Shown here: positions 41,024 to 48,591 of the stretch, piece after piece
Position numbering within the stretch: position 1 is the first letter of the stretch
Layout of the letters: the number at the start of each line of letters is the position of its first letter
From: Streptomyces sp. A012304
GTDB taxonomy: Bacteria; Actinomycetota; Actinomycetes; Streptomycetales; Streptomycetaceae
NCBI RefSeq assembly: GCF_026008495.1
Contig: NZ_BQUN01000134.1
Location: 10,189 to 74,188, forward strand
Direction of reading: 5' to 3'
DNA length: 64,000 nt
The notes under the pieces: model-generated
Databases searched by the model: none
Told to the model about the DNA's origin: nothing
The model's input: the letters and a program-made list of their open reading frames with translations, nothing else
Position numbers and translations under genes: made by a program

Positions 41024-41299
41024 ATGATGCACACCGCTGTGGGATGGCACGTGGAGCTGGAGTTCCAGGAGGACGAGCAGCACACGAGCGCCGTCGCCAT
41101 GGTGCGGCTACCGGACGGGACCCAGGTCAAGGCCCGTGGGCACGCCAGCCGGCACCGCGTCGACGCCAACCAGCCCCGGGTCGGAGAGGAGATAGCGGGC
41201 GCCCGCGCCCTGAACGAGCTGGCCATGCAGCTCCTCACCAAGGCCCACCGAGAGATCGACGAGGCGTCCGGCCGGACGTCCCACCCGATCCACGTCTGA
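41024..41299 (+). CDS. DUF1876 domain protein
   Basis: 91 aa. The sequence MMHTAVGWHVELEFQEDEQ and the conserved GEEIAGARALNELAMQLL identify the DUF1876 family, whose function is unknown. Three in-frame ATGs occur at 41018, 41024 and 41027; GGAGG at 41011-41015 best suits 41024. The first would overlap the NAT stop. The gene ends at a hairpin terminator. Confidence 0.9.
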   Translation: MMHTAVGWHVELEFQEDEQHTSAVAMVRLPDGTQVKARGHASRHRVDANQPRVGEEIAGARALNELAMQLLTKAHREIDEASGRTSHPIHV

Positions 41300-41304
41300 C
41301 GGCC

Positions 41305-41331
41305 GCGGGGGCTGAGCCGCTCAGCCCCCGC
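41305..41331. terminator. Bidirectional terminator, 12-bp perfect stem
   Basis: GCGGGGGCTGAG, a CCG loop, and CTCAGCCCCCGC form a strong hairpin between convergent DUF1876 and serine hydrolase genes. It overlaps the hydrolase stop codon. Confidence 0.75.
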
Positions 41332-42490
41332 TCGCCCCGCTCGCCACCCGCACCGCGCGCACCAGCGCCTGCGCCCGCGGGTCCGCGGTCACGCTCGCCC
41401 GGAAGCCGTTGGTGACGTACCCGAAGGCGATGCCCGACTCGGGGTCCGCGAAGCCGAGCGCGCCACCGCGGCCGGGATGGCCGAAGGAGCCGGGGGACAG
41501 CAGCGGGGACGCGGCGCCGTGCAGCATGTAGCCCAGACCGAAGCGGGTGTTCACCACCAGCACCCGGTCCGGCCCCGCCGCACGCTCACCGCGCGCCAGC
41601 TCCACCGTCCGGGGAGTGAACAGCCGCACCCCGTCGACCTCCCCGATCAGCGCGGCGTAGCAGCGGGCCAGCCCGTCCGCCGTCGCGATGCCGTTGGACG
41701 CGGGCAGGACGGCCGCCCGGTACGCGGGGTCGTTCTCGTCGGGCAGCGGGGTGATCGCCGCGAAGGCCCGACGGGTGAGCGAGTCCGGGTCGGCGTACGC
41801 GTCGGTGACGGCCTGCTTCGGCCGCGTCCGCAGGCCCCCCGCCGGCAGCGGCACCTCCACCCGGCCCACCCGCCCGACGCGCCCGGCCCGCTCCGCCGGC
41901 AGCCCCAGCCACAGGTCGGCGCCGACCGGCCCGGCGATCTCGTCCGCGATCCACGCGCCGATCGTCCGCCCGGTGACCCGCCGCACCAGCTCACCGGTCA
42001 GCCAGCTGTAGGTCTGCGCGTGATAGCCGTGGTCCGCGCCCGGCTCCCACACCGGCGCCTGCGCCGCGACCGCCGCCGCGCCGAGATCGGGGTCGGCGGC
42101 CTCGGCGGGCGTCAGCGGCCGGTCCAGCACGGGCACCCCCGCGCGGTGCGCGAGCACGTCCCGCACCCGCGTGCGCTCCTTGCCGGCCGTCTTGTACTCG
42201 GGCCAGTACTCCCCGACGGGAGCCTTAAGGTCCAGTTGCCCGCGCTGGGCCAGCAGCAGCAGGACGGCGGCGGCGACGCCCTTCGTCGCCGACCGGACCA
42301 CCTGCGCGGTGCCCGCCTCCCACGGCGCCCCGCCGTCCACGTCCCGGGTCCCGCCCCACAGGTCGACGACCTTGCGCCCGTCCCGGTAGACGGCCACCGC
42401 CGCGCCCCGGTCCCCGCGCACCGCGAAGTTCTGTACGAACGCCTCCCGGACCGGCTCGAAGCCCTCTGCCACGGCACCGTGCACGTCCAC
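41321..42490 (-). CDS. Serine hydrolase (class C beta-lactamase/EstB family)
   Basis: 389 aa. Ser67 and Lys70 form the SATK motif, and Tyr161-Ser-Trp is the second catalytic element. HPGRGG near the C-terminus stands where the KTG motif occurs in true class C enzymes. Most homologues of this type are esterases. It lacks a signal peptide, so cytosolic action is likely. Start codon GTG 42488-42490. It is followed by the ohr gene, which has its own operator. Confidence 0.92.
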   Translation of the reverse strand: MDVHGAVAEGFEPVREAFVQNFAVRGDRGAAVAVYRDGRKVVDLWGGTRDVDGGAPWEAGTAQVVRSATKGVAAAVLLLLAQRGQLDLKAPVGEYWPEYKTAGKERTRVRDVLAHRAGVPVLDRPLTPAEAADPDLGAAAVAAQAPVWEPGADHGYHAQTYSWLTGELVRRVTGRTIGAWIADEIAGPVGADLWLGLPAERAGRVGRVGRVEVPLPAGGLRTRPKQAVTDAYADPDSLTRRAFAAITPLPDENDPAYRAAVLPASNGIATADGLARCYAALIGEVDGVRLFTPRTVELARGERAAGPDRVLVVNTRFGLGYMLHGAASPLLSPGSFGHPGRGGALGFADPESGIAFGYVTNGFRASVTADPRAQALVRAVRVASGASGG

Positions 42491-42526
42491 GCCCGTACTC
42501 CTGTTCTCGCTGCTCGGGTGTCCCCC

Positions 42527-42973
42527 TCACCCAAGCAGGATCGTCACGTCGATGTTCCCCCGGGTCGCGTTCGAGTACGGGCAGACCTCGTGCGCGGCGT
42601 CCACCAGCTTCGCCGCGACGTCCGCGTCGAGGACCGGGAGCGAGACGCTGAGGGCGACCGCGAGGCCGTAGCCGCGCTGCTTGTTGGGGCCGATGCCGAC
42701 CTTCGCCGCGACCGTGGAACCCGTCAGGTCGTAGCCCGCCCGGTTGCCGACCAGGATCAGCGCGTTGTGGAAGCAGGAGCTGTAGCCCGCCGCGAACAGC
42801 TGCTCCGGGTTGGTGCCGTCGCCGTCGCCGCCCAGCTGAGGAGGCATCGCGACCTTCAGCGCGATCCGGCCGTCCTGGCTGGTGACATGACCGTCCCGGC
42901 CACCGTGGGCGGTCGCCTCGGCGACATACATGATCTTCGTCGGACGGGAGTCGACCGCGGCGGCGTCAGACAT
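42527..42973 (-). CDS. ohr: Organic hydroperoxide resistance protein Ohr
   Basis: 148 aa. The catalytic cysteines are Cys67 (YSSCFHNAL) and Cys131 (EVCPYS), the pair that reduces organic peroxides using lipoyl or thiol donors. The Arg and Glu active-site residues lie in the usual N-terminal region. It is encoded after ohrR and a candidate OhrR operator (43006-43023). ATG 42971-42973. Confidence 0.95.
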   Translation of the reverse strand: MSDAAAVDSRPTKIMYVAEATAHGGRDGHVTSQDGRIALKVAMPPQLGGDGDGTNPEQLFAAGYSSCFHNALILVGNRAGYDLTGSTVAAKVGIGPNKQRGYGLAVALSVSLPVLDADVAAKLVDAAHEVCPYSNATRGNIDVTILLG

Positions 42974-43005
42974 GGCTGGATCCCCCCAGAACAGGTGCGC
43001 GCAAA

Positions 43006-43023
43006 TACATCGTGCACAAGGTA
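43006..43023 (-). promoter_or_regulatory. Candidate OhrR operator between ohrR and ohr
   Basis: TAC-atc-GTGCAC-aag-GTA has dyad symmetry around GTGCAC. It sits 33 bases upstream of the ohr ATG, where an OhrR dimer could block transcription. OhrR sites in other bacteria are similarly palindromic, but the exact Streptomyces consensus was not recalled with certainty. Confidence 0.5.
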
Positions 43024-43107
43024 CCGGCCAGTAGGAAAGCGCTCGCCCACCAGGGGTGGCAACCCCCGGTAATCCGTGGTCACCGCACCGGCGGGCGCGG
43101 CCCGGGG

Positions 43108-43569
43108 TCACCGGGCTCGCGCGACCGCCCCCTGGGCCCGTTCCGCGAGGCCCCACAGCTCCTCGCGCAGCCGCACCACCTCGGCCGTCTCCAGACCCGT
43201 CGCGGTGAGCAGGGCGCCCGGAACCCGCTCCGCGCGCTCCTTCAGCTCCTGCGCCCGGCCGGTGCAGGCGACCAGCACCGAGCGTTCGTCCCGCGCCGAG
43301 CGGCGCCGGCGCACCAGCCCCGCCGTCTCCAGCCGTTTCAGCAGCGGCGACACCGTGCCGTAGTCGAGCCGCAGGGCGTCGGCCAGGTCCTTGACGGTGA
43401 TCTCGCCGCGCTCCCACAGCACCAGCAGCACGAGGTACTGCGGATAGGTCAGCCCCAGCTCGTCCAGGAGCGGACGGTACGCGGACGTCACCGCCCGCTG
43501 GGCCGCGTACAGCGCGAAGCACAGCTGGTCGTCGAGCAGCAGCGAGCCCTCGGTCTCCTCGTTCGTCAC
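43108..43569 (-). CDS. ohrR: MarR-family peroxide sensor OhrR
   Basis: 153 aa. A single conserved Cys17 (LDDQLCFALYAAQRAV) is the organic-peroxide sensor of OhrR proteins. The winged helix-turn-helix is ITVKDLADALRLDYGTVSPLLKRLETAGLV. It represses ohr until Cys oxidation. GTG 43567-43569 overlaps the stop of cbiO (GTGA), so it may be translated from the cobalt/nickel transporter message as well as from its own. Confidence 0.93.
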   Translation of the reverse strand: MTNEETEGSLLLDDQLCFALYAAQRAVTSAYRPLLDELGLTYPQYLVLLVLWERGEITVKDLADALRLDYGTVSPLLKRLETAGLVRRRRSARDERSVLVACTGRAQELKERAERVPGALLTATGLETAEVVRLREELWGLAERAQGAVARAR

Positions 43570-44324
43570 GCGCCCATTGTCACGGAGCGCGGGTCGAACC
43601 CGAACGGCAGCTCCAGGCGGTGCGCGCGCATCAGCTCGTCGTCGGCGAGGAGATCGGCGGTGCGGCCGTCCGCCGCGATGACCCCCTCGCTGAGGATCAG
43701 CGAACGCGGGCACAGCTCCAGCGCGTACGGCAGGTCGTGCGTGACCATGAGCACGGTGACGTCCAACGACCGCAGGATCTCGGCCAGTTCGCGGCGCGAG
43801 GCGGGGTCGAGATTGGAGGACGGCTCGTCCAGGACGAGGATCTCCGGCTCCATCGCCAGCACCGTCGCGACGGCCACCCGGCGGCGCTGCCCGAAGGACA
43901 GATGGTGCGGCGGACGGTCCTTGAACTCCGCCATCCCCACCCGCGCGAGCGCGCTGTCCACCCGCTCCTCCAGCTCCGCGCCCCGGATCCCGGCGGCGGC
44001 CGGCCCGAACGCCACGTCCTCCCGCACGGTCGGCATGAACAGCTGGTCGTCCGGGTCCTGGAAGACGATGCCGACCCGGCGCCGGATCTCCGCCATGTGC
44101 CGCCTGCCGACGGGCAGCCCGGCGACGGTCACCGTGCCGGTGCCGCCGCCGAGGATGCCGTTGAGGTGCAGCACCAGGGTGGTCTTGCCGGCGCCGTTCG
44201 GCCCGAGCAGCGCCACCCGCTCGCCGCGCGCGATCGAGAAGTCCACGCCGAACAGCGCCTGATGGCCGTCGGGGTAGGCGAAGGCGAGGCCCGAGACCTC
44301 GAGGGAAGCGGTCACAGCGTCCAT
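43566..44324 (-). CDS. cbiO: Energy-coupling factor ATPase CbiO
   Basis: 252 aa. Walker A is GPNGAGKTT, the signature LSFGQRRRVAV, and Walker B LVLDEPSSNLD. It drives cobalt or nickel import with CbiQ and CbiM. Its start overlaps the cbiQ stop codon; its stop overlaps ohrR. The gene symbol follows the cobalt nomenclature; a Nur-like box upstream of cbiM suggests nickel rather than cobalt. Confidence 0.94.
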   Translation of the reverse strand: MDAVTASLEVSGLAFAYPDGHQALFGVDFSIARGERVALLGPNGAGKTTLVLHLNGILGGGTGTVTVAGLPVGRRHMAEIRRRVGIVFQDPDDQLFMPTVREDVAFGPAAAGIRGAELEERVDSALARVGMAEFKDRPPHHLSFGQRRRVAVATVLAMEPEILVLDEPSSNLDPASRRELAEILRSLDVTVLMVTHDLPYALELCPRSLILSEGVIAADGRTADLLADDELMRAHRLELPFGFDPRSVTMGA

Positions 44325-45073
44325 CCCAGCACACAGACGACAAGCGCGGACAAGGGGAGCGCCAGGGCGTACGACCACTGCGCGCGTGAGGCGGTCACCT
44401 CGTCGATCACCGGCATCGCGCCGGCGTAGCCGCGGCTGACCATGGCCAGGTGGACCCGCTCGCCGCGCTCGTAGGAGCGGATGAACAGCGCGCCCGCGGA
44501 CTTCGCGAGCACCCCCCAGTGCTTGACGCCGCTCGCCTCGAAGCCCCGCGACTCCCGCGCGATCCGCATCCGCCGCATCTCGTCGGTGATGACGTCCCCG
44601 TAGCGGATCATGAAGGACGCGATCTGGACGAGGAGCGGCGGCAGCTTCAGCCGTTGCAGCCCGAGGAGGATCTCGCGCAGCTCGGTGGTGGCGGCGAGCA
44701 GCACCGAGGCGGCGACCCCCAGGGTGCCCTTGGCGAGGACGTTCCACGCCCCCCACAGGCCGTTCACGCTCAGCGACATCCCGAGGACGTCCACCCGCTC
44801 GCCCTCCGCCACGAACGGCATCAGCACCGCGAACGCGACGAACGGCACCTCGATCAGCAGCCGCTTCAGCAGGAAACCGGCCGGCACGCGCGCGCGGAAC
44901 GCGACGACGCCGAGCAGCGCCGCGTACCCGCCGAACGCCCACATCGCCTCCCGTGGCGTCGACACCACGACCACCACGAAGGCGAAGGTGGCGGCGAGTT
45001 TGGTGTGCGGCGGCAGGGCGTGCACGGGCGAGTGCCCGTGCCGGTAGAGCCTGTGCGCGTGCCCGGCGCCCAT
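44312..45073 (-). CDS. cbiQ: Energy-coupling factor transmembrane protein CbiQ
   Basis: 253 aa with about five membrane helices. The T-component signature is MRIARESRGFE, near the coupling helix, with a second RSYERGERVHLAMVSRGY motif. It scaffolds CbiM and CbiO. Short spacing (6 bases) to cbiM and overlap with cbiO indicate an operon. ATG 45071-45073. Confidence 0.95.
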   Translation of the reverse strand: MGAGHAHRLYRHGHSPVHALPPHTKLAATFAFVVVVVSTPREAMWAFGGYAALLGVVAFRARVPAGFLLKRLLIEVPFVAFAVLMPFVAEGERVDVLGMSLSVNGLWGAWNVLAKGTLGVAASVLLAATTELREILLGLQRLKLPPLLVQIASFMIRYGDVITDEMRRMRIARESRGFEASGVKHWGVLAKSAGALFIRSYERGERVHLAMVSRGYAGAMPVIDEVTASRAQWSYALALPLSALVVCVLGWTL

Positions 45074-45079
45074 CCCGCG

Positions 45080-46135
45080 TCAGACGTTCTCTACGGCGGA
45101 CGGCGACGCCTCGGCCGAGCGGCGCCGGCGCACCGCCCAGAACACCCCGGTGCCCGCGACGACGGTCACGCCGACGCCGATGACGCCCGCCAGCCCCCCG
45201 GACAGGCGGGCGTTCTCGACGTCCTTGACGCCGTAGTCGGCGAGCGGGGAGTCGGCGGCGGCGTGCTCCTCGACCTTCTCGTCGATGCCCTTGTCGGCGG
45301 CGACCTTCTCCAGGCCGTCGGGGTTCGCGGAGGCGTAGAAGCTGACGAACCCGGCGAGGACGAGGGAGGTGACCAGGCCGGACACCCACAGCGTGCGCCG
45401 CGAGGCGCGGGCGGGCGCGGGCGCTGCCTCGGGCTCGGCGTCCGGCACGTCGACCAGCTCGCCGTTCACCCGCAGCCGGAGCCTCTGCCGCAGCCCGCGC
45501 GCCCCGTACACGAGGTCGGGGCGTACGGCGATGACGGCGCCGACGGTCAGCGCGGTGATCGCGGCCTCGCCGATGCCGATCAGGATGTGCACGCCGACCA
45601 TCGCGCCGGCGACCTTGCCGATCGCGACGTCGGTGGTGCCGCCGATCCAGTACAGCAGCGTGAAGGCGAGGGCGGCGGCCGGCACCGACAGCAGCGCGGC
45701 GACGAAGGAGGCGGCGGTCACGGAACGGCGGCCGCGCGGCAGCACCTTCACCAGCGCGCGGAAGACGGCGTACGCGACGACCGTCGTCACGCCGCCCATG
45801 ACGGTGATGTTCACGCCGAGCGCGGTCAGGCCGCCGTCGGCGAAGAGGATGCCCTGCATCAGCAGGACCACGGACACGCACAGGACCCCTGTGTAGGGGC
45901 CCACGAGGATCGCGGCGAGCGCGCCGCCGAGCAGATGGCCGCTGGTTCCCGCCGCGACGGGGAAGTTCAGCATCTGCACGGCGAAGATGAACGCGGCCAC
46001 CAGCCCGGCCAGCGGCGCGGTGCGCTCGTCGAGCTCCCGGCGCGCGCCGCGCAGGCTCACGGCGACGGCGCCGGCGGCGACCAGGCCGGCCGCGGCGGAG
46101 GTGGGGGCGTCTATGAATCCGTCAGGTACGTGCAC
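45080..46135 (-). CDS. cbiM: Energy-coupling factor substrate protein CbiM, fused to PDGLE domain
   Basis: 351 aa. The N-terminus is (V/M)-H-V-P-D-G-F-I-D. His2 after the start is a required metal ligand in CbiM/NikM proteins, so GTG 46133-46135 is the start even though other frames extend upstream. The CbiM helices are followed from about residue 250 by a PDGLE segment (ANPDGLEKVAADKG) and one more helix, so CbiN/NikN function is fused on. No ribosome site precedes the GTG; a -10 lies six bases upstream, indicating a leaderless mRNA. Confidence 0.93.
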   Translation of the reverse strand: MHVPDGFIDAPTSAAAGLVAAGAVAVSLRGARRELDERTAPLAGLVAAFIFAVQMLNFPVAAGTSGHLLGGALAAILVGPYTGVLCVSVVLLMQGILFADGGLTALGVNITVMGGVTTVVAYAVFRALVKVLPRGRRSVTAASFVAALLSVPAAALAFTLLYWIGGTTDVAIGKVAGAMVGVHILIGIGEAAITALTVGAVIAVRPDLVYGARGLRQRLRLRVNGELVDVPDAEPEAAPAPARASRRTLWVSGLVTSLVLAGFVSFYASANPDGLEKVAADKGIDEKVEEHAAADSPLADYGVKDVENARLSGGLAGVIGVGVTVVAGTGVFWAVRRRRSAEASPSAVENV

Positions 46136-46141
46136 CGTTAG

Positions 46142-46170
46142 ATGATTGGCCAAATGCGAACGGGTTGCAA
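46142..46170 (-). promoter_or_regulatory. cbiM promoter with Nur-like box; leaderless start
   Basis: On the reverse strand TTGCAA (46170-46165) serves as -35, a 17-base spacer follows, and AATCAT (46147-46142) as -10. The next six bases lead to GTG 46135, so transcription should start at the first coding base. TTGCAA-N5-TCGCAT (46170-46154) resembles the nickel regulator Nur site described as tTGCaa-N5-ttGCAA and overlaps the -35. Confidence 0.6.
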
Positions 46171-46199
46171 GAGCGAGTCTGTCGTGTATGACCGGTGTA

Positions 46200-46252
46200 T
46201 CGCACATGTGAGATACCTCGGTCCCGGGAAGCGGCTTCCGGAAAATGTGCGA
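46200..46252. repeat. 8-bp inverted repeat in the ssgE/cbiM divergent region
   Basis: TCGCACAT (46200-46207) and its complement ATGTGCGA (46245-46252) are 37 bases apart. A smaller dyad, TTCCGGAA (46236-46243), lies between. The pair is closer to ssgE than to cbiM and could be bound by a dimeric regulator. No riboswitch motif was found. Confidence 0.5.
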
Positions 46253-46314
46253 CATTGGGAGGGGGGTGGACGCACAGCTTCCACAAAGGTCACCCAGCGT
46301 GAAGGGGCCGGTCG

Positions 46315-46671
46315 ATGTCTGTAGTCGAGCAGTACGCGCGAGCCCACATCGTCACCGACGCGGATCTGATCGGGACGGAACAGCCGGCGGTCCCCGTCGT
46401 CCTGCGCTACGACCCCGAGGACGATCCGCGCACCGTCCGCGTCGGCCTGCCCGACCGCCATGAGTGGCCCATCGCCCGCACCCTCCTCGAACAGGGCCTG
46501 CGCGCCCCGGTCGGCAGCGGCGAGGTCCGCGTCTGGCCCTGCGGCCGCGTCCAGGCAGTCGTCGAGTTCCATTCCCCGCACGGCGTCCAGGTCGTCCAGT
46601 TCGACTCCAAGACCCTCCTGCGCTTCCTCCGCCGCACCTACATGGCGGCGGCCCAGCCGGTCACCCACTGA
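46315..46671 (+). CDS. ssgE: SsgA-like sporulation protein SsgE
   Basis: 118 aa. The SsgA-like core is VPVVLRYDPEDDPRTVRVGL, then WPIARTLLEQGLRAPVGSGEVRVWP and the end SKTLLRFLRRTY. SALP proteins position septa and control spore separation. The neighbourhood (two PBPs, pmt) is that recalled for ssgE in S. coelicolor, which controls spore dispersal; other members cannot be excluded from sequence alone. ATG 46315 has GAAGGGG 9 bases upstream. It is divergent from cbiM and convergent with a PBP gene. Confidence 0.85.
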   Translation: MSVVEQYARAHIVTDADLIGTEQPAVPVVLRYDPEDDPRTVRVGLPDRHEWPIARTLLEQGLRAPVGSGEVRVWPCGRVQAVVEFHSPHGVQVVQFDSKTLLRFLRRTYMAAAQPVTH

Positions 46672-46732
46672 GCCGGATTCCGGCCAGGCCCGCCGACGCG
46701 CCTCACGGCCCGTCGACGCGCCTGAAGGTGGT

Positions 46733-48403
46733 TCAGCCGGCCGACTTGAGCAGGGACGCCACGATCGGCCCGGCCGTCTCGCCGCCGTGGCCGGCGGCCT
46801 GGACGACGCCCGCGGCGGCGATGTCGCCGCGGTAGGCGGTGAACCAGCCGTTGGGCTTCTCCTGGCCGTCGACCTCCGCCGAGCCGGTCTTCGCGCCGTA
46901 GTTCGGGCCCAGGCCGGACATCGCCTCGGCGGCCGTGCCGTACGCGGCGGTGTAGTTCATCAGCTCCCGCAGCTGCGCCAGCGTCGACGACGACATGGTG
47001 CGCGCGGCCGTCGCCAGCGCCCGGCCGTCGACGGAGGGCGCGACCAGGTACGGCTGGTGGAAGCGGCCCGAGGTGACGGTCGCCGAGACCGACGCCATGT
47101 TCAGCGGGTTCATCCGCACCCCGCCCTGCCCGATGAGGGACGCGGCCATCTGCGCCTTCGACTGCACCGGCACCGAGCCGTCGAAGGTCGGCACACCGAT
47201 CGCCCAGTTGTTCATCGACAGGCCGAACACCTGCTGCGCCTGCTTCGTCAGGCTGTCGTCGTCCAGCTCGCCCGCCTGGCTGATGAAGGCGGTGTTGCAG
47301 GACCGCGCGAAGCTCGCCTTGAACGTGCCGCCCTTGATCTCGAACTCGTCGTCGTTCTGGAACTTCCAGCCGCCGTACGGGAAGTACTTCGGGCACGGGT
47401 GCGCCTTGTCGGCCGACGCCAGGCCCTTCTCGATCAGCAGCGACGCGGTGACGACCTTCATGGTGGAGCCGGGCGCCAGGGAGCCCTGGAAAGCGGTGTT
47501 GAAGTTCGGGTTGCTGTTGGCCACCGCGAGGATCTCGCCGGTCGAGGCGCGCATCACCACCACCGAAGCCCGCGCCCGGCTCGCCACCTGCCGCTCGGCG
47601 GCGGCCTGGAGGGACGGGCTCAGCGTCGTCTTCACGGTGCCCGGCGTGCCCTCGCTCAGCTCCAGCAGCGTCTTGTCGGAGGCCTTCTTCGCCTTGGACG
47701 CCTTGCCGCGCACCACGCGCAGCTCGACGCCCGCCGTGCCGCCCGCCTTCTTGCCGTACTTCTCGCGCAGCCCGTCCAGCACCGTGCCCAGCGACGGGTA
47801 CTTCTTCGCGGTCAGCTCGCCGCCGTCGCGGTCCAGGGCCTTGACGGGCGGGTCGCCCGCCTCGCCGGTCACCAGCGTGTCGCCGTCGGCCAGGGCGGGG
47901 TGGACGACCGAGGCGTGCCAGTCGACCAGCGGCTTGCCGTCCGTCGCCCGCCGTACGACGGTCAGCGCGCTGCCGTACGCCAGCGGCTTGCTCACCTTCT
48001 CGTACGTGACCGTGCCCTTCACGGAGAAGGGGACCTTGTCGCCGGAGCGGGCGCCCGGGGTGAGCGCGACGCCGGTGACGCGCGCGTCCTTGGTGTAGCC
48101 GGTGAGCAGGGCCGTCGCCGCCGCGGGGTCGTCGGTGGCGGCCGCCGCCCGGGCGACGCTGCCCTGCTGCCAGGCGGTGAGGAACGCGCGGGCCGCGGTG
48201 GTGACCTCGGTCGCGGTCAGCGGGCCGGTCCTGACGGCCGACGCCTTCTCGGTGGCCTTCGCCGAGCCGTCCTCGGCCGCCGCCCCGCCGCCGAACAGCG
48301 CGTAGCCCGCGAGGCCGGCGCCGCCGACCACGACGGCGATCACCCCTCCGACGACCGCGGGACGCTTGCTCCGCCGCTCCGTGACGCGCCTTCTTTTGCC
48401 CAC
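46733..48403 (-). CDS. Penicillin-binding transpeptidase (MecA_N-type), paralogue 1
   Basis: 556 aa. An N-terminal helix (residues 17-40) is followed by an NTF2-like MecA_N domain, a linking region, and the transpeptidase. The active site motifs are PGSTMK with Ser313, SCNTAF, and AKTGSAE. No glycosyltransferase domain is present, so it is a class B PBP. It is likely to cross-link wall during growth or sporulation. The start is GTG 48401-48403. Downstream convergent ssgE suggests a sporulation link. Confidence 0.93.
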   Translation of the reverse strand: MGKRRRVTERRSKRPAVVGGVIAVVVGGAGLAGYALFGGGAAAEDGSAKATEKASAVRTGPLTATEVTTAARAFLTAWQQGSVARAAAATDDPAAATALLTGYTKDARVTGVALTPGARSGDKVPFSVKGTVTYEKVSKPLAYGSALTVVRRATDGKPLVDWHASVVHPALADGDTLVTGEAGDPPVKALDRDGGELTAKKYPSLGTVLDGLREKYGKKAGGTAGVELRVVRGKASKAKKASDKTLLELSEGTPGTVKTTLSPSLQAAAERQVASRARASVVVMRASTGEILAVANSNPNFNTAFQGSLAPGSTMKVVTASLLIEKGLASADKAHPCPKYFPYGGWKFQNDDEFEIKGGTFKASFARSCNTAFISQAGELDDDSLTKQAQQVFGLSMNNWAIGVPTFDGSVPVQSKAQMAASLIGQGGVRMNPLNMASVSATVTSGRFHQPYLVAPSVDGRALATAARTMSSSTLAQLRELMNYTAAYGTAAEAMSGLGPNYGAKTGSAEVDGQEKPNGWFTAYRGDIAAAGVVQAAGHGGETAGPIVASLLKSAG

Positions 48404-48591
48404 TGCCTGCGATCCTCCGCGCTCCCGGAGGGGCGGCCCTCACGCCCCAGTGCCCTCGTTGCCCTCACTGACCCCAACGACGGCCACCAGCCTAGAGTCC
48501 CGTGCCCCGCTCCGACGTCAGGTGTGACGTCAGCCACCCGGGGGAACGGCCGAGAAAGGCCGCGGAACGGCCGCGGAACGGCCGTGGGGTC

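Noticed and set aside
46136..46314. Cobalamin riboswitch upstream of cbiM
   Set aside because: No B12-box-like sequence was seen and the transcript appears leaderless, leaving no room for a riboswitch.
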